From NCBI GenBank assembly GCA_025457885.1, contig JALOTN010000001.1, positions 66,822 through 112,495 of the forward strand: 45,674 bases of DNA, in the 5' to 3' direction. Below the pieces are notes generated by a model. That model worked only from the letters and a program-made list of their open reading frames with translations, had not been told where the DNA came from and searched no databases. The translations under genes and the position numbers were made by a program. Positions 17,483 through 26,316 of this stretch are shown here, one piece after another; within the stretch, counting starts at the first letter, position 1, and each line of letters starts with the position of its first letter. The stretch comes from Thermoplasmatota archaeon (lineage in GTDB: Archaea; Thermoplasmatota; E2; DHVEG-1).

Positions 17483-20400
17483 TTACGTTTTACTGAACTG
17501 CCACGAATCTACAAGTTCAACGTCATCATTTGTCCTCAGGATGTTGCCATCAGGGTCCCTGAACGCGGTATAAACACGATACGTGACACCAGTCCCATGC
17601 GTCAGATCCGAAGCCCGTACCAAGCCATTGAAGATCGTGTCAAGCGCAAGCTGGTTGCCGCTCGTGACGGTCCGGGGGGATGTTTCATTGATGGTATCAT
17701 CTTCCACGAGCCATAATCCCTGCGAAGAATTGTAATACTGCACCTGGATCAACAGGTATCCCGTGATGTCCGTAGACCCGGTGTTCTTGATCTTCGACTG
17801 GTCTCGATATGTGATATACAGCTTTGGCATGTACTGCGGAGCACCATTCCGAGAATACACAATGACGTATTCCGCTGTAGTTGGTGCCGTACCGCTGATG
17901 TCTTTGCTGCTTCGCAGACAGAATTTCGTCATCCCTTCCTTCTGCAGCCAACTGTAGTTCGTGAGCGGAATGCTGTTCCGTCCGTTGACGAAACTGGACG
18001 TATTCAATCCACCGCCGTTCCCTGAATAATAGCTTTTATAGTAATCGGCTGACACCAGGGGAATGTGCGGGTACGTTGGCTGTCCGTTCTGAACGGTGAT
18101 GGTGAAGTCATTTGTCGAATAATCGCTGTGCTTATACAGCGAAATATACGCATCAGTTACATAGGCGTTCTCCGGGAGGCTGGAGGTATTGAACATGAGG
18201 TACCCCCGGTAGATATGGTAGGTGGGATTCGGGAAGCTTAAAAACTTGCTCTGCCCGATGTAAATGGTCGTACTTGAGCTTGACACCGTGCCTGCGGGTG
18301 CGCTCTGGACGGTCGTATAGCTGGTGCTGTAATTGGAGATATCCCCGTCGTCAGTAAGCGAACCGATCTGAAGCTGTTGAATCGTCGGATCGATGACCAC
18401 AGGGAACGTCATCGCATTTAAATCGGAGACATTCAACCCGGAGAGCAGATAGGTATTCCCATTCAGATGGATGATGCGATAGATTAGTTTCTCTCGCATG
18501 GATTCATTGTTTAGCTCAAAGGCTTCACCAAGCGGCAAAGCGCATTTGAACTGACCTAGCAGGTCCTTGAATTCCACTCCAATATCGGAAATCGTGACGT
18601 TTCCATCAAGCAAACCTGAATCATTGTAAATGTTAAGGTTCTGGTAGTCGAGCTTGGTGATGAACACCAGATAGGAACTGGCATTATTCAAACCATATTG
18701 TGATGGCGGGTGGCTCTGCAACACAGTCTTTGTGGTGTTGCTTAGTGTGATCTCTTCTTTCAGACCAGTGTTTCCATAGCTCCAGGTGACATCCGTTCCG
18801 GTGAACACATCAGGGTAGGTGACGGAATAATCGCTAACCTGCCCTTGGCTGCTCTGCACGTTCTGGAGGTACTGGTATGCCCAGTTGCTCTGCGGATCGA
18901 CGTAGCCGACACCAACAAGCTTGCTCCTGATAACATGGATGGTTGGATCGTCCGACCGGTCGAATGCATAGGCAACCGGCCATTCCTGTTGCGCATTGGA
19001 CTTGAAATAAACGCCGAACAATCCACGATCATTTCCCTGTCGATATCCATAGACATACGCGGGGTGATTGGATGCGAGCTGAGTAAGGGTGTTGTTGATC
19101 GGTGTCCAGGTGTTGGTATCGTTTTGGTAGTTTATTGGTCCGGCAGAGACCTCCAGGATATTCTGCCCGGTATCCGCATTGTAATATTCATCCCAGGTTA
19201 GTCCACGATCAACTAGGGTATAGTTCTCAGGTGGGTTCGGCGGATCAGTGATGTTGATGTATTCCGTTCCGCTATAACTATTCTTCAGGGTGGCGATGCT
19301 AATCGATGCATCCGCGGAAACATGGAAATGATGTCCGCTGCTGCTGTTGCTGTTATAGGAATCATCCATCGCCCAGATGGTATAATTGTACTGCCCCGTC
19401 AACCAAGTGTCTGTAAACACGTATTCGTATAAGGAGTCACCACTGCATTCCATGGTGTAATTCCCAGTGGATTCATCCGGATAAGTGACCTCGACCTTCA
19501 CAAGACTAATGTTGCTGCCATTGTCAGTGACCCCGGCCTGGATGGTTACGTTGTATCCAAAGCCAACCGTATGGGGCGTCGCAGAAACATTGGTGATAAC
19601 GGGCAGCGTCGAATCCTGAGTGAAATTGCACCATCCGTAGGGTTTCATCACCGGATAAGTGTCGTTTCTTTTAATGCCGCTTGAATTGATTTCGTATGGG
19701 GTGTCACCAATACCATCCTCGTCATCGTCCACTCCGGCGTAATCGCTCCAGAAGTTCCCCTCACCATCACCGGTCTTCGTAAGAGTTTTATTCCCGTCCT
19801 TACTCCAGAGATTTTCTGCTCCTTTTGCACCGTTAGCATCCCAGGTCTGGTTCGTTGAACCGTTTCCATTTACGAAGAAATCATTGTAATACACATGGTT
19901 AAACTGCGTATCGGTCGGCATGTAGACTGCGAATTCAGCGTTCCCACCAAAGTGATTTTGAGCGAGCAGATTCTCCGGGGAGTTATCGAAGGTAATTCCG
20001 ATGGGATTCCAGGAGATCTTGCAATGCTCGATCTTGTTCCAGGTGGAATCAACCAGATACATTCCTTTATCGGCCATATCATGGACAGAGCAAGTTGAAA
20101 TGGTGTTATTCTCCGAGTTATCCAGATAAATTCCTTTCGTTGTTCCTGAGATACCACTACTGGAGCATGGGGTTCCATCAATGTCACAACCCAGAATGAA
20201 ATTATGATCAGAATCTTCCAGTTTGATTCCACACAGGGTATTGGTGAACAGGCAGTCCGTTGGGTAAGGGTTTATAATGGATGGTGATCCGATGAAGTTA
20301 TATGAGGAATCTGAGACGTATACCCCGTAATCTCCCTGGGAGATCACACATTTCCGCATGACATTATACTGTGAGTCATTCGTGATTTTCACATCATACG

Positions 20401-23400
20401 TATTCCCCTGGATGGTGCAATTCTCAATCAGGCAGCCGCTTGACTGATTCACAAGGATCCCAATAGTGCCGCTACCGAGAATATTGCAGTTAGTAATCGT
20501 GACATTGCTAGAATGGTTTTCATCGGATTTCACACTGACATCCATTCGTATGGTTCCACTACTGATGTTGAATCCATCGATTGTGACGTTATGGTATCGG
20601 ATTTTTACCCCAGGGTTTCCGCTGTTGATTCGAACATTCTCTCGGCTTTCTCCATACAGTGAGACTGATTTGGCGATCTCTATGGAGGCGTAGCTTCCGT
20701 TGAATATGTAAATGATTCCCCCGTTTTCCACATCGCTTAGACCTTCTGTGATCGTGTCCCATTCGTGTGCATCCGGGTCATCGCGGAAATCATCGTCCAC
20801 TAGAGCATCCGCGATGACAAGACAATCGGTCATCGTGCTCGTGTTCGTCGCGCCATCGTCATCAATTGTCGTTAGGGTGATCGTGTAAACACCGCTCTGA
20901 GAATAGGAATGGACTGGGTTCTCCTCGTAGGAGCAACACCCATCACCAAAGTCCCACATGTAGTTCTCTATGGTGCCGTCCTCGTCATAGGATGTTGATG
21001 TGAAGCTCAGGTCCGTTTCAACACACACGGCACTCGCATCCATCGTGAATGAAGTATATGGCACACTATTTGGGACCACGATAGTATTGGACCAGCTATC
21101 GTTGAAACCATTGGTGTCCCAAACTGTCAGCGTCACATCATAGTTCTTACTTTCTATATATCTATGAGATGGGTTCTGTTCATATGAATGTGTACCATCA
21201 TCGAAATTCCAGTACCACTCGTCGATATCTGCTCCTGGCGACGCCATTGATGTGTCGGTGAAATCAACGCGATGATTTATGAGACCATTAAGTTCATAAT
21301 CAAAATTTGCTATCGGTTTTCCATAGGGTGAAAGATTGATGAGTTGATGGTTTTCGTCATCGAGGTTCATCCTATCATCAAAGATTCGCAGGGAAACATT
21401 GTAGGTATCGTTCGTCATGTTTGGATAAAGTGTAACACTGAGACAACCGCTTGTGTTTATTCCTTTATAGATGGTGAAACTTGTTTCGTTTTCGTCGGAT
21501 ACTGGTTGTCCTGTTGAAGTGTTATATATACGGGCTTTGACTGTTGCCCATGATGTTAAATTTGTTGTAACGTTGAACGATATGTTTACAGAATCATTCC
21601 AGACATCACCACATAGATCAAAAGATGAGTAATCAGAATTTACAAATTCGTTTTTTGCTGGTTCTAAAATTAGGTATTTAGTGATGTTAAGCACCATTTC
21701 TGCGGTACAATTTAAATCATCTGTGTCAATATGGTCAAGCACATCACCGAATTCAAAATTTCCGCCACTTCTATGTCTTACGATATCTCGTAGATTTGGT
21801 TTTCCGACGGTTATAAATTGGATAGCTGTTTTAGATTTAAACTGCCCAAACCATTGATTATTAAAAGAATCATCGAAATAACAGATGTAGAAAGGCTTTG
21901 CATCATCAGCTATTGTATAGTCTTTACCATCTTCTTTAACTACAAATAAATTATATCCTGTGATATTATCATAAGAAGTACGACTCGTGATATTTGATAT
22001 AGTTACATTTAAAATATCATTGGATGTTATAATATCCAACTCAGAATCTGGAGAATCGTAGGCAAAAAAATCCAAATTAATCATATATGAAATATTTTCA
22101 TTCACAGGGTAATTCGATTGATTGAATACGTAACTAGATGATCCTCTGAAAATACGTTCTTCTCCCGCCCATGAAGCAAAGATGACATCATATTCTGGAG
22201 TAATATCACTCTCGTTTAACCATCTCAATATACCTAGCATGGTTGCAACACCAACAGAATTATCCGCAGAACCTTGACCCGGGAAATAATCATGGTGCCC
22301 ACCGCTGATCAAAATCGACTTGCTATGGTTTTTCCCAGGAACTTTACATATAACATTATAACTTTCGATGTTCTCATTCTTTTTTTCAGTGATGTTGAAT
22401 TTTGCTTTAAGGCTGGTATCGTTTGCCTCCCACCCCCAAAGATTCTCCGATTTACTTTCATTTATATGTATTGTTCTGTTAACAAAGAAAACAGGGTTTG
22501 ACACGTAAAATGACAACATAGACTCAAGAGTGTACGGTTTCCCTGATGCTGACTTCATATAATGCGTATTATCAAAAATCGTTTTATTGCAAAAGATAAA
22601 ACCGACATAAGGAGAACAAGGATAAGGAATGAGACAATAAATAAATAGATTATCGTGAGGATAATCGCTGGTCTCTTCAACCAATCCGATTTTTCTCTCA
22701 CTATAACATCGATTAAAAACATAAACATTGCACGAGCCAGAGATTTGTAAGGAATCATTCTCGTTTTCGGGGAAAGATAATATTACAGTTGCATTATTCA
22801 TTAAATAATTTTTAATTTTCACGCCATCTTCAGGTGATATTGCCAAACCAAATGAATCAATGGAGAGATTTCTTATGTATGATGGATTTGTACTTGACAT
22901 TAAAAAACCGGAGCCATTTGAGTCAGCCACCCTACTGACTTTTGGTTCGTAAGTATCTTCACTTTCATTGGTAAAAAATTCAAGAAAATGCATTTTTCCT
23001 ATCGTTTCATTTTCTGTTACTGTTGAATAATCATCTATGAGTGCAATTCCAGCATTGAAATTATCATATGCCGTATAGGTATTTCCTAAAATGGTGTAAA
23101 AAATTTCAAACTGATCAGATATTAAATCTTTAAAATTACTTATATCCACGGGTTCTATATCACAAAAGCCACTTGAATTTACATCCGTCCAGGTATCTTT
23201 CCATATCAATCTTGGCATAGGAGATGTTTCATTATCCGGAATAGTAATCGTTATCGTAGAGTTATTTAACTGCAAACAATAATCAGCGATTTCAATAATA
23301 TCATTTGCGCGATGCTGTACTTTTTCATCCTCTTTGGATCCATCATAACTATTATTTCCCACACGATCAAGATATATAGTTGCACTTAGGTTTTTAGAAT

Positions 23401-23620
23401 AAAGTTCCATCCATTCTTTAATTTGATAAGCCGCTTCTCGTTCACCATTTGTTCCAAAATCTCGTCCTTGCCACAGTTGATATGTTTTAATTTGCTTTAC
23501 AATCAATGAAAGATTTTCGACAATCTCATTTATCCAATGAAAGTTTAAGGTTTTTTCTTGAATTCCATCAGATGCTTTCGCCTGTTTGATATACAATGGT
23601 ACTATCATTGATGATGTCAC
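17483..23620 (-). CDS. Giant secreted surface protein: M28 peptidase, PKD, beta-helix, DNRLRE-like
   Basis: A 2045-residue extracellular protein, dense in Asn-X-Ser/Thr sequons. Residues about 430-700 form an M28 zinc peptidase: SGGHHDYFPGQGSADNSVG, FASWAGEER, later NLDFFAYD and DHIDTDD. Two PKD domains follow (about 785-930), each with W.FDDG/DFGDG cores. A parallel beta-helix (about 940-1320, with repeated NCTIQG, ISTCSV and similar turns) comes next, then an Ig-like domain, a long unassigned stretch and a DNRLRE-like domain (about 1745-1920). There is no PGF-type sorting tail. The GTG at 23620 lies inside the signal sequence. An ATG at 23666 would give a complete signal peptide but is separated by a run of eight A that breaks the frame. 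Confidence 0.85.
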   Translation of the reverse strand: MTSSMIVPLYIKQAKASDGIQEKTLNFHWINEIVENLSLIVKQIKTYQLWQGRDFGTNGEREAAYQIKEWMELYSKNLSATIYLDRVGNNSYDGSKEDEKVQHRANDIIEIADYCLQLNNSTITITIPDNETSPMPRLIWKDTWTDVNSSGFCDIEPVDISNFKDLISDQFEIFYTILGNTYTAYDNFNAGIALIDDYSTVTENETIGKMHFLEFFTNESEDTYEPKVSRVADSNGSGFLMSSTNPSYIRNLSIDSFGLAISPEDGVKIKNYLMNNATVILSFPENENDSLQISGSCNVYVFNRCYSERKIGLVEETSDYPHDNLFIYCLIPYPCSPYVGFIFCNKTIFDNTHYMKSASGKPYTLESMLSFYVSNPVFFVNRTIHINESKSENLWGWEANDTSLKAKFNITEKKNENIESYNVICKVPGKNHSKSILISGGHHDYFPGQGSADNSVGVATMLGILRWLNESDITPEYDVIFASWAGEERIFRGSSSYVFNQSNYPVNENISYMINLDFFAYDSPDSELDIITSNDILNVTISNITSRTSYDNITGYNLFVVKEDGKDYTIADDAKPFYICYFDDSFNNQWFGQFKSKTAIQFITVGKPNLRDIVRHRSGGNFEFGDVLDHIDTDDLNCTAEMVLNITKYLILEPAKNEFVNSDYSSFDLCGDVWNDSVNISFNVTTNLTSWATVKARIYNTSTGQPVSDENETSFTIYKGINTSGCLSVTLYPNMTNDTYNVSLRIFDDRMNLDDENHQLINLSPYGKPIANFDYELNGLINHRVDFTDTSMASPGADIDEWYWNFDDGTHSYEQNPSHRYIESKNYDVTLTVWDTNGFNDSWSNTIVVPNSVPYTSFTMDASAVCVETDLSFTSTSYDEDGTIENYMWDFGDGCCSYEENPVHSYSQSGVYTITLTTIDDDGATNTSTMTDCLVIADALVDDDFRDDPDAHEWDTITEGLSDVENGGIIYIFNGSYASIEIAKSVSLYGESRENVRINSGNPGVKIRYHNVTIDGFNISSGTIRMDVSVKSDENHSSNVTITNCNILGSGTIGILVNQSSGCLIENCTIQGNTYDVKITNDSQYNVMRKCVISQGDYGVYVSDSSYNFIGSPSIINPYPTDCLFTNTLCGIKLEDSDHNFILGCDIDGTPCSSSGISGTTKGIYLDNSENNTISTCSVHDMADKGMYLVDSTWNKIEHCKISWNPIGITFDNSPENLLAQNHFGGNAEFAVYMPTDTQFNHVYYNDFFVNGNGSTNQTWDANGAKGAENLWSKDGNKTLTKTGDGEGNFWSDYAGVDDDEDGIGDTPYEINSSGIKRNDTYPVMKPYGWCNFTQDSTLPVITNVSATPHTVGFGYNVTIQAGVTDNGSNISLVKVEVTYPDESTGNYTMECSGDSLYEYVFTDTWLTGQYNYTIWAMDDSYNSNSSSGHHFHVSADASISIATLKNSYSGTEYINITDPPNPPENYTLVDRGLTWDEYYNADTGQNILEVSAGPINYQNDTNTWTPINNTLTQLASNHPAYVYGYRQGNDRGLFGVYFKSNAQQEWPVAYAFDRSDDPTIHVIRSKLVGVGYVDPQSNWAYQYLQNVQSSQGQVSDYSVTYPDVFTGTDVTWSYGNTGLKEEITLSNTTKTVLQSHPPSQYGLNNASSYLVFITKLDYQNLNIYNDSGLLDGNVTISDIGVEFKDLLGQFKCALPLGEAFELNNESMREKLIYRIIHLNGNTYLLSGLNVSDLNAMTFPVVIDPTIQQLQIGSLTDDGDISNYSTSYTTVQSAPAGTVSSSSTTIYIGQSKFLSFPNPTYHIYRGYLMFNTSSLPENAYVTDAYISLYKHSDYSTNDFTITVQNGQPTYPHIPLVSADYYKSYYSGNGGGLNTSSFVNGRNSIPLTNYSWLQKEGMTKFCLRSSKDISGTAPTTAEYVIVYSRNGAPQYMPKLYITYRDQSKIKNTGSTDITGYLLIQVQYYNSSQGLWLVEDDTINETSPRTVTSGNQLALDTIFNGLVRASDLTHGTGVTYRVYTAFRDPDGNILRTNDDVELVDSWQFSKT

Positions 23621-23693
23621 AATCAGCAGCGTTACAAAAACTACAACAGTTTTTTTTATAGGACATTCCTCCGAAAAAAAGAATAAAAATTCT

Positions 23694-23700
23694 ATTTATA
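23694..23700 (-). promoter_or_regulatory. TATA-like box for the surface-protein gene
   Basis: On the minus strand TATAAAT is centred about 31 nt before the ATG at 23666, placing transcription start within a few nucleotides of that ATG. GGAGG (23668-23672) lies only 1 nt from it, so initiation would be near-leaderless. This supports 23666 rather than the GTG at 23620 as the true start. Confidence 0.45.
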
Positions 23701-23810
23701 TGACTTACGATTTTTTTCATACATTTGCCTTCCGTTTATATGATTTATATACTAAAAAACACAATACTTATATACAACTATTTTTATTATCTTTTCTTAT
23801 TGTGATTGCT

Positions 23811-24362
23811 ATGTGGAGGAATGTACATAAAGCAAAGCTGATTGTTATAACTTTCGTTTTTACATTAATTCTTTCACAATTCGTTTTTGGATTATGGAAT
23901 CCAACGTTATCGGCAACAATCACAAAATCCGAAAATATTTTAACAGAGAAATCTAGTTTGAGTAACGATGATAAACCTGATCTTGTGATTGAAGATATCT
24001 TCCTCTGGTCCAGCAATGAACCAGATAAATATGTCTTCAAATACAGCCTGCGAAATATTGGTACTATTCCAATTTATTCTTTCGAACTTGTAATAAATCA
24101 TAAAATTCAATGGTTATTGTTTGGAAGAATTCCATTATTTACAATTGATGCTCATACACAAACAGGAAATCTTGGAAGTCTTCTTCCGGGAGAAACATTC
24201 AATCACACCTTTATTTCATGCGACTCTCTCCCGAAATTTGGTTCATATCGATTTACCCTAACAGTCAATCCTAATAAAACAATTGATGAGAGTGATTATT
24301 CTAATAATAAATACAGTGAAGATTGGACTACCTTTTTAGGCCAATGGAAACCGTTGATATAA
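23811..24362 (+). CDS. Secreted or anchored CARDB-like adhesion-domain protein
   Basis: A 183-residue protein. The N-terminus is a basic-hydrophobic signal or anchor (about residues 8-28, LIVITFVFTLILSQFVFG). The rest resembles a single CARDB-type beta-sandwich: KPDLVIEDIFLW, YSLRNIGTIPI, LLPGETFNHTF, and the ending FTLTVNPNKTIDESDYSNN. CARDB domains occur in archaeal surface proteins. The frame is open further upstream (to 23586) but that part overlaps the divergent gene's promoter. TATA-like boxes near 23750 and 23770 favour this ATG. Divergent from the giant surface protein and likely part of the same envelope module. Confidence 0.65.
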   Translation: MWRNVHKAKLIVITFVFTLILSQFVFGLWNPTLSATITKSENILTEKSSLSNDDKPDLVIEDIFLWSSNEPDKYVFKYSLRNIGTIPIYSFELVINHKIQWLLFGRIPLFTIDAHTQTGNLGSLLPGETFNHTFISCDSLPKFGSYRFTLTVNPNKTIDESDYSNNKYSEDWTTFLGQWKPLI

Positions 24363-24576
24363 ATATTATATTAAATTTGAATATGTGATCTCTAGAGATT
24401 TTTTCCTTCTGATTTTTCAAAAACCATTTTTCATTTTTTTTCTGAGGGACTTAAATCTGCCGTTATTACGATTAAATTCATTACTTTATTACCCTTTTTT
24501 TCAAATTATTTAAACGATGACATTTGCAATCCACTCTCTGCTCACCCCCTTTACCCCTCGCGCACAAATCACAAGC

Positions 24577-24786
24577 ATGTCGTTGATAAAAAAATGCCCG
24601 GTGTGCAACGCCGACGCGCTGCTTCAGGACTCGAAGCCCGTGTTCTCCGAAGGCTGCTACTCAAAAATCTACAAATGCGACCGGGGCCACGTCTACCGCG
24701 TAAAGATTTACTTCAAGGGCATCAAGCGGACTGTAACGGAAATACTGGAGGGTGAGGACAATGGATCTTTTCGAAAGGACGAGTAA
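24577..24786 (+). CDS. Small zinc-ribbon protein, paralogue of the 12.3-kb protein
   Basis: A 69-residue protein beginning MSLIKKCPVCNADALLQ and continuing to YKCDRGHVYRV: CxxC...CxxGH zinc ribbon. Its opening is similar to the small protein at 12289. The frame is open to 24517, but the shorter start aligns with the paralogue. The 3' end overlaps the next gene by 26 nt. First gene of the radical-SAM cassette. The preceding 214 bp (24363-24576) is AT-rich with no gene seen, apart from a TATA-like TTATTTAAAC near 24507. Confidence 0.6.
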   Translation: MSLIKKCPVCNADALLQDSKPVFSEGCYSKIYKCDRGHVYRVKIYFKGIKRTVTEILEGEDNGSFRKDE

Positions 24787-24988
24787 GATTGGTATTCCTA
24801 CAATACTCTTTGGAACTTTGACAATAATCTTTGGATGGCTCGTAACCGAAACACCGAACTCAATCGCCCAGCTTCAGCTCGGCGTGATAGCCCTTGTTTT
24901 CCTGAACCTGTTCTTCTATTCGCTGTCCGCGGAGAAAGCAAGGGAACTGGAGGAAGCAATGAAAAAGCTCAGCAAGGAAACGGGGTGA
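24761..24988 (+). CDS. Small two-span membrane protein
   Basis: A 75-residue protein with two hydrophobic helices (about residues 11-30 and 39-57) and a charged C-terminal helix. The ATG at 24761 is preferred to an in-frame GTG at 24752, because the latter lies in the GGAGGGTGAGG ribosome binding site. It sits between a zinc-ribbon gene and a radical-SAM gene with overlap upstream and a 4-nt gap downstream, so it belongs to that operon. Role unknown. Confidence 0.6.
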   Translation: MDLFERTSKIGIPTILFGTLTIIFGWLVTETPNSIAQLQLGVIALVFLNLFFYSLSAEKARELEEAMKKLSKETG

Positions 24989-24992
24989 TGTT

Positions 24993-25805
24993 TTGAAAAA
25001 GGTCGTAAGCATCCATTTCACGAACGAATGCAACGGGGATTGCCCGTTCTGTTATCGTGAGCAAGGTAAGGAAACGATTAACGAGAATCTGCTTCTAGGC
25101 CTTCCCCGTTTCCTGAAAGACGTTACGAACCAGGTGGCGCTGGGCGGAGGCGAACCCACACTGCACCCTGGCCTCGTCCAGCGCTTTGCCAGGGAATGCA
25201 GCAACTACGACCTCATCTGTAATGCGACCACGAACGGGTTTCTTTTCAGGCAGTGGGACGATGAAAAGCTCGCTGACTTTTGCGAGAACCTTACGATGGT
25301 TTCAGTATCAATGGACAGGGCAAAGACCAAATACTGGAGGGATGGGAACGAGTATTTGGACGTGTGTAACCGCGTAAAGAAAAACGCGCAGGTCAGTTGC
25401 AACATGCTCATCGACGAGAACCTGATACGGGGAGATGCTTTCGTCAGGGTCACGGAGCACTTGTTCGAACGGGGCATGGACCGGGTCTTCGCGCTATACC
25501 CGAAAAACGTTCCCGGACCTGACATCATTCCGAAAAGGAAGCATTACGAATACCTGAGCACCAAATACGAGAAATTCTACGTTGACGACCTGACATGCAA
25601 GATACTTGATGAGGAGAAATACGAAGGCTGGAGGGAGCCGTGCCACTACGGGCGCGACATCGTGAGCATCGACGAAAAAAGCCGCATTTCCGGTTGTTCC
25701 TTCTGCAAAGATTACAAGCTCACGTTGGAAAAACCGAGCGACATCCTGAAGATTCCTGAAATCCATTTTGAGGACAGGTTTTCCTGCCCTTATCTGAGGA
25801 GGTGA
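24993..25805 (+). CDS. Radical SAM protein
   Basis: A 270-residue radical S-adenosylmethionine enzyme. CNGDCPFC at residues 13-20 is the CxxxCxxC [4Fe-4S] cluster motif, and ALGGGEPTLHP around residue 50 is the SAM-binding GGE motif. A C-terminal set of cysteines (PCHYGRD, SGCSFCKD, FSCPY) could hold an auxiliary cluster, as in SPASM/Twitch-type peptide-modifying enzymes; this is inference. The TTG start is supported by GGTGATG immediately upstream, which contains the previous gene's stop. The next gene starts 4 nt after its stop. Substrate unknown; a small cassette peptide is one possibility. Confidence 0.8.
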   Translation: MKKVVSIHFTNECNGDCPFCYREQGKETINENLLLGLPRFLKDVTNQVALGGGEPTLHPGLVQRFARECSNYDLICNATTNGFLFRQWDDEKLADFCENLTMVSVSMDRAKTKYWRDGNEYLDVCNRVKKNAQVSCNMLIDENLIRGDAFVRVTEHLFERGMDRVFALYPKNVPGPDIIPKRKHYEYLSTKYEKFYVDDLTCKILDEEKYEGWREPCHYGRDIVSIDEKSRISGCSFCKDYKLTLEKPSDILKIPEIHFEDRFSCPYLRR

Positions 25806-25809
25806 TTGT

Positions 25810-26316
25810 ATGGATCTTAACCCGAACTGCAGCGAGGCTGTCTTCCGCTTCCACACAGTGGACCCGGACAAGATGCACTGCATCCTGCAGGCAATAGCGG
25901 ACGAGGTTTGCGCGAACAACGATTTCTGGGGAAAACAACTCGTGCCCAAATACAAGACCGCGAAGGAGTACGAGACGCCCTACGGAGGCAAGCCCAGCTA
26001 TTCGCAGGAATCGCTCTGGGAAAAGGATGGCAGGCCGTTCGAAGAGAAGCAGGAGGAGGCACAACTGAAATCTTACCCGAAAGGTTCCCTGCTCTACGCA
26101 TGCGCTGGGCTGGGCGACAATGAGGCAATCGTCCGCGTGAACGATGGGGATTTCACCCTGAACATCGGCAACAACGACATCACGCCCAACAGGACCGGCT
26201 GGATAGAAAAAATAAAGAAACTGGGCGTCAAAGTGGACGAAGCCGAGACTGACGAAAGCCTGCAAAAGCTGGCAAGGGACTGCACCTGCGGCATAACCTA
26301 CTTCACTGACAGATAG
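25810..26316 (+). CDS. Hypothetical protein encoded with the radical SAM enzyme
   Basis: A 168-residue soluble protein with an unusually strong ribosome binding site (GGAGGTGATTGT directly before ATG). Middle segment SLWEKDGRPFEEKQEE and C-terminal RDCTCGITYFTDR, the latter with a CxC. No family recognised. It directly follows the radical-SAM gene and is probably translated from the same message, making it a candidate partner or substrate carrier. Its last 19 bases overlap the convergent integrase 3' end. Confidence 0.65.
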   Translation: MDLNPNCSEAVFRFHTVDPDKMHCILQAIADEVCANNDFWGKQLVPKYKTAKEYETPYGGKPSYSQESLWEKDGRPFEEKQEEAQLKSYPKGSLLYACAGLGDNEAIVRVNDGDFTLNIGNNDITPNRTGWIEKIKKLGVKVDEAETDESLQKLARDCTCGITYFTDR

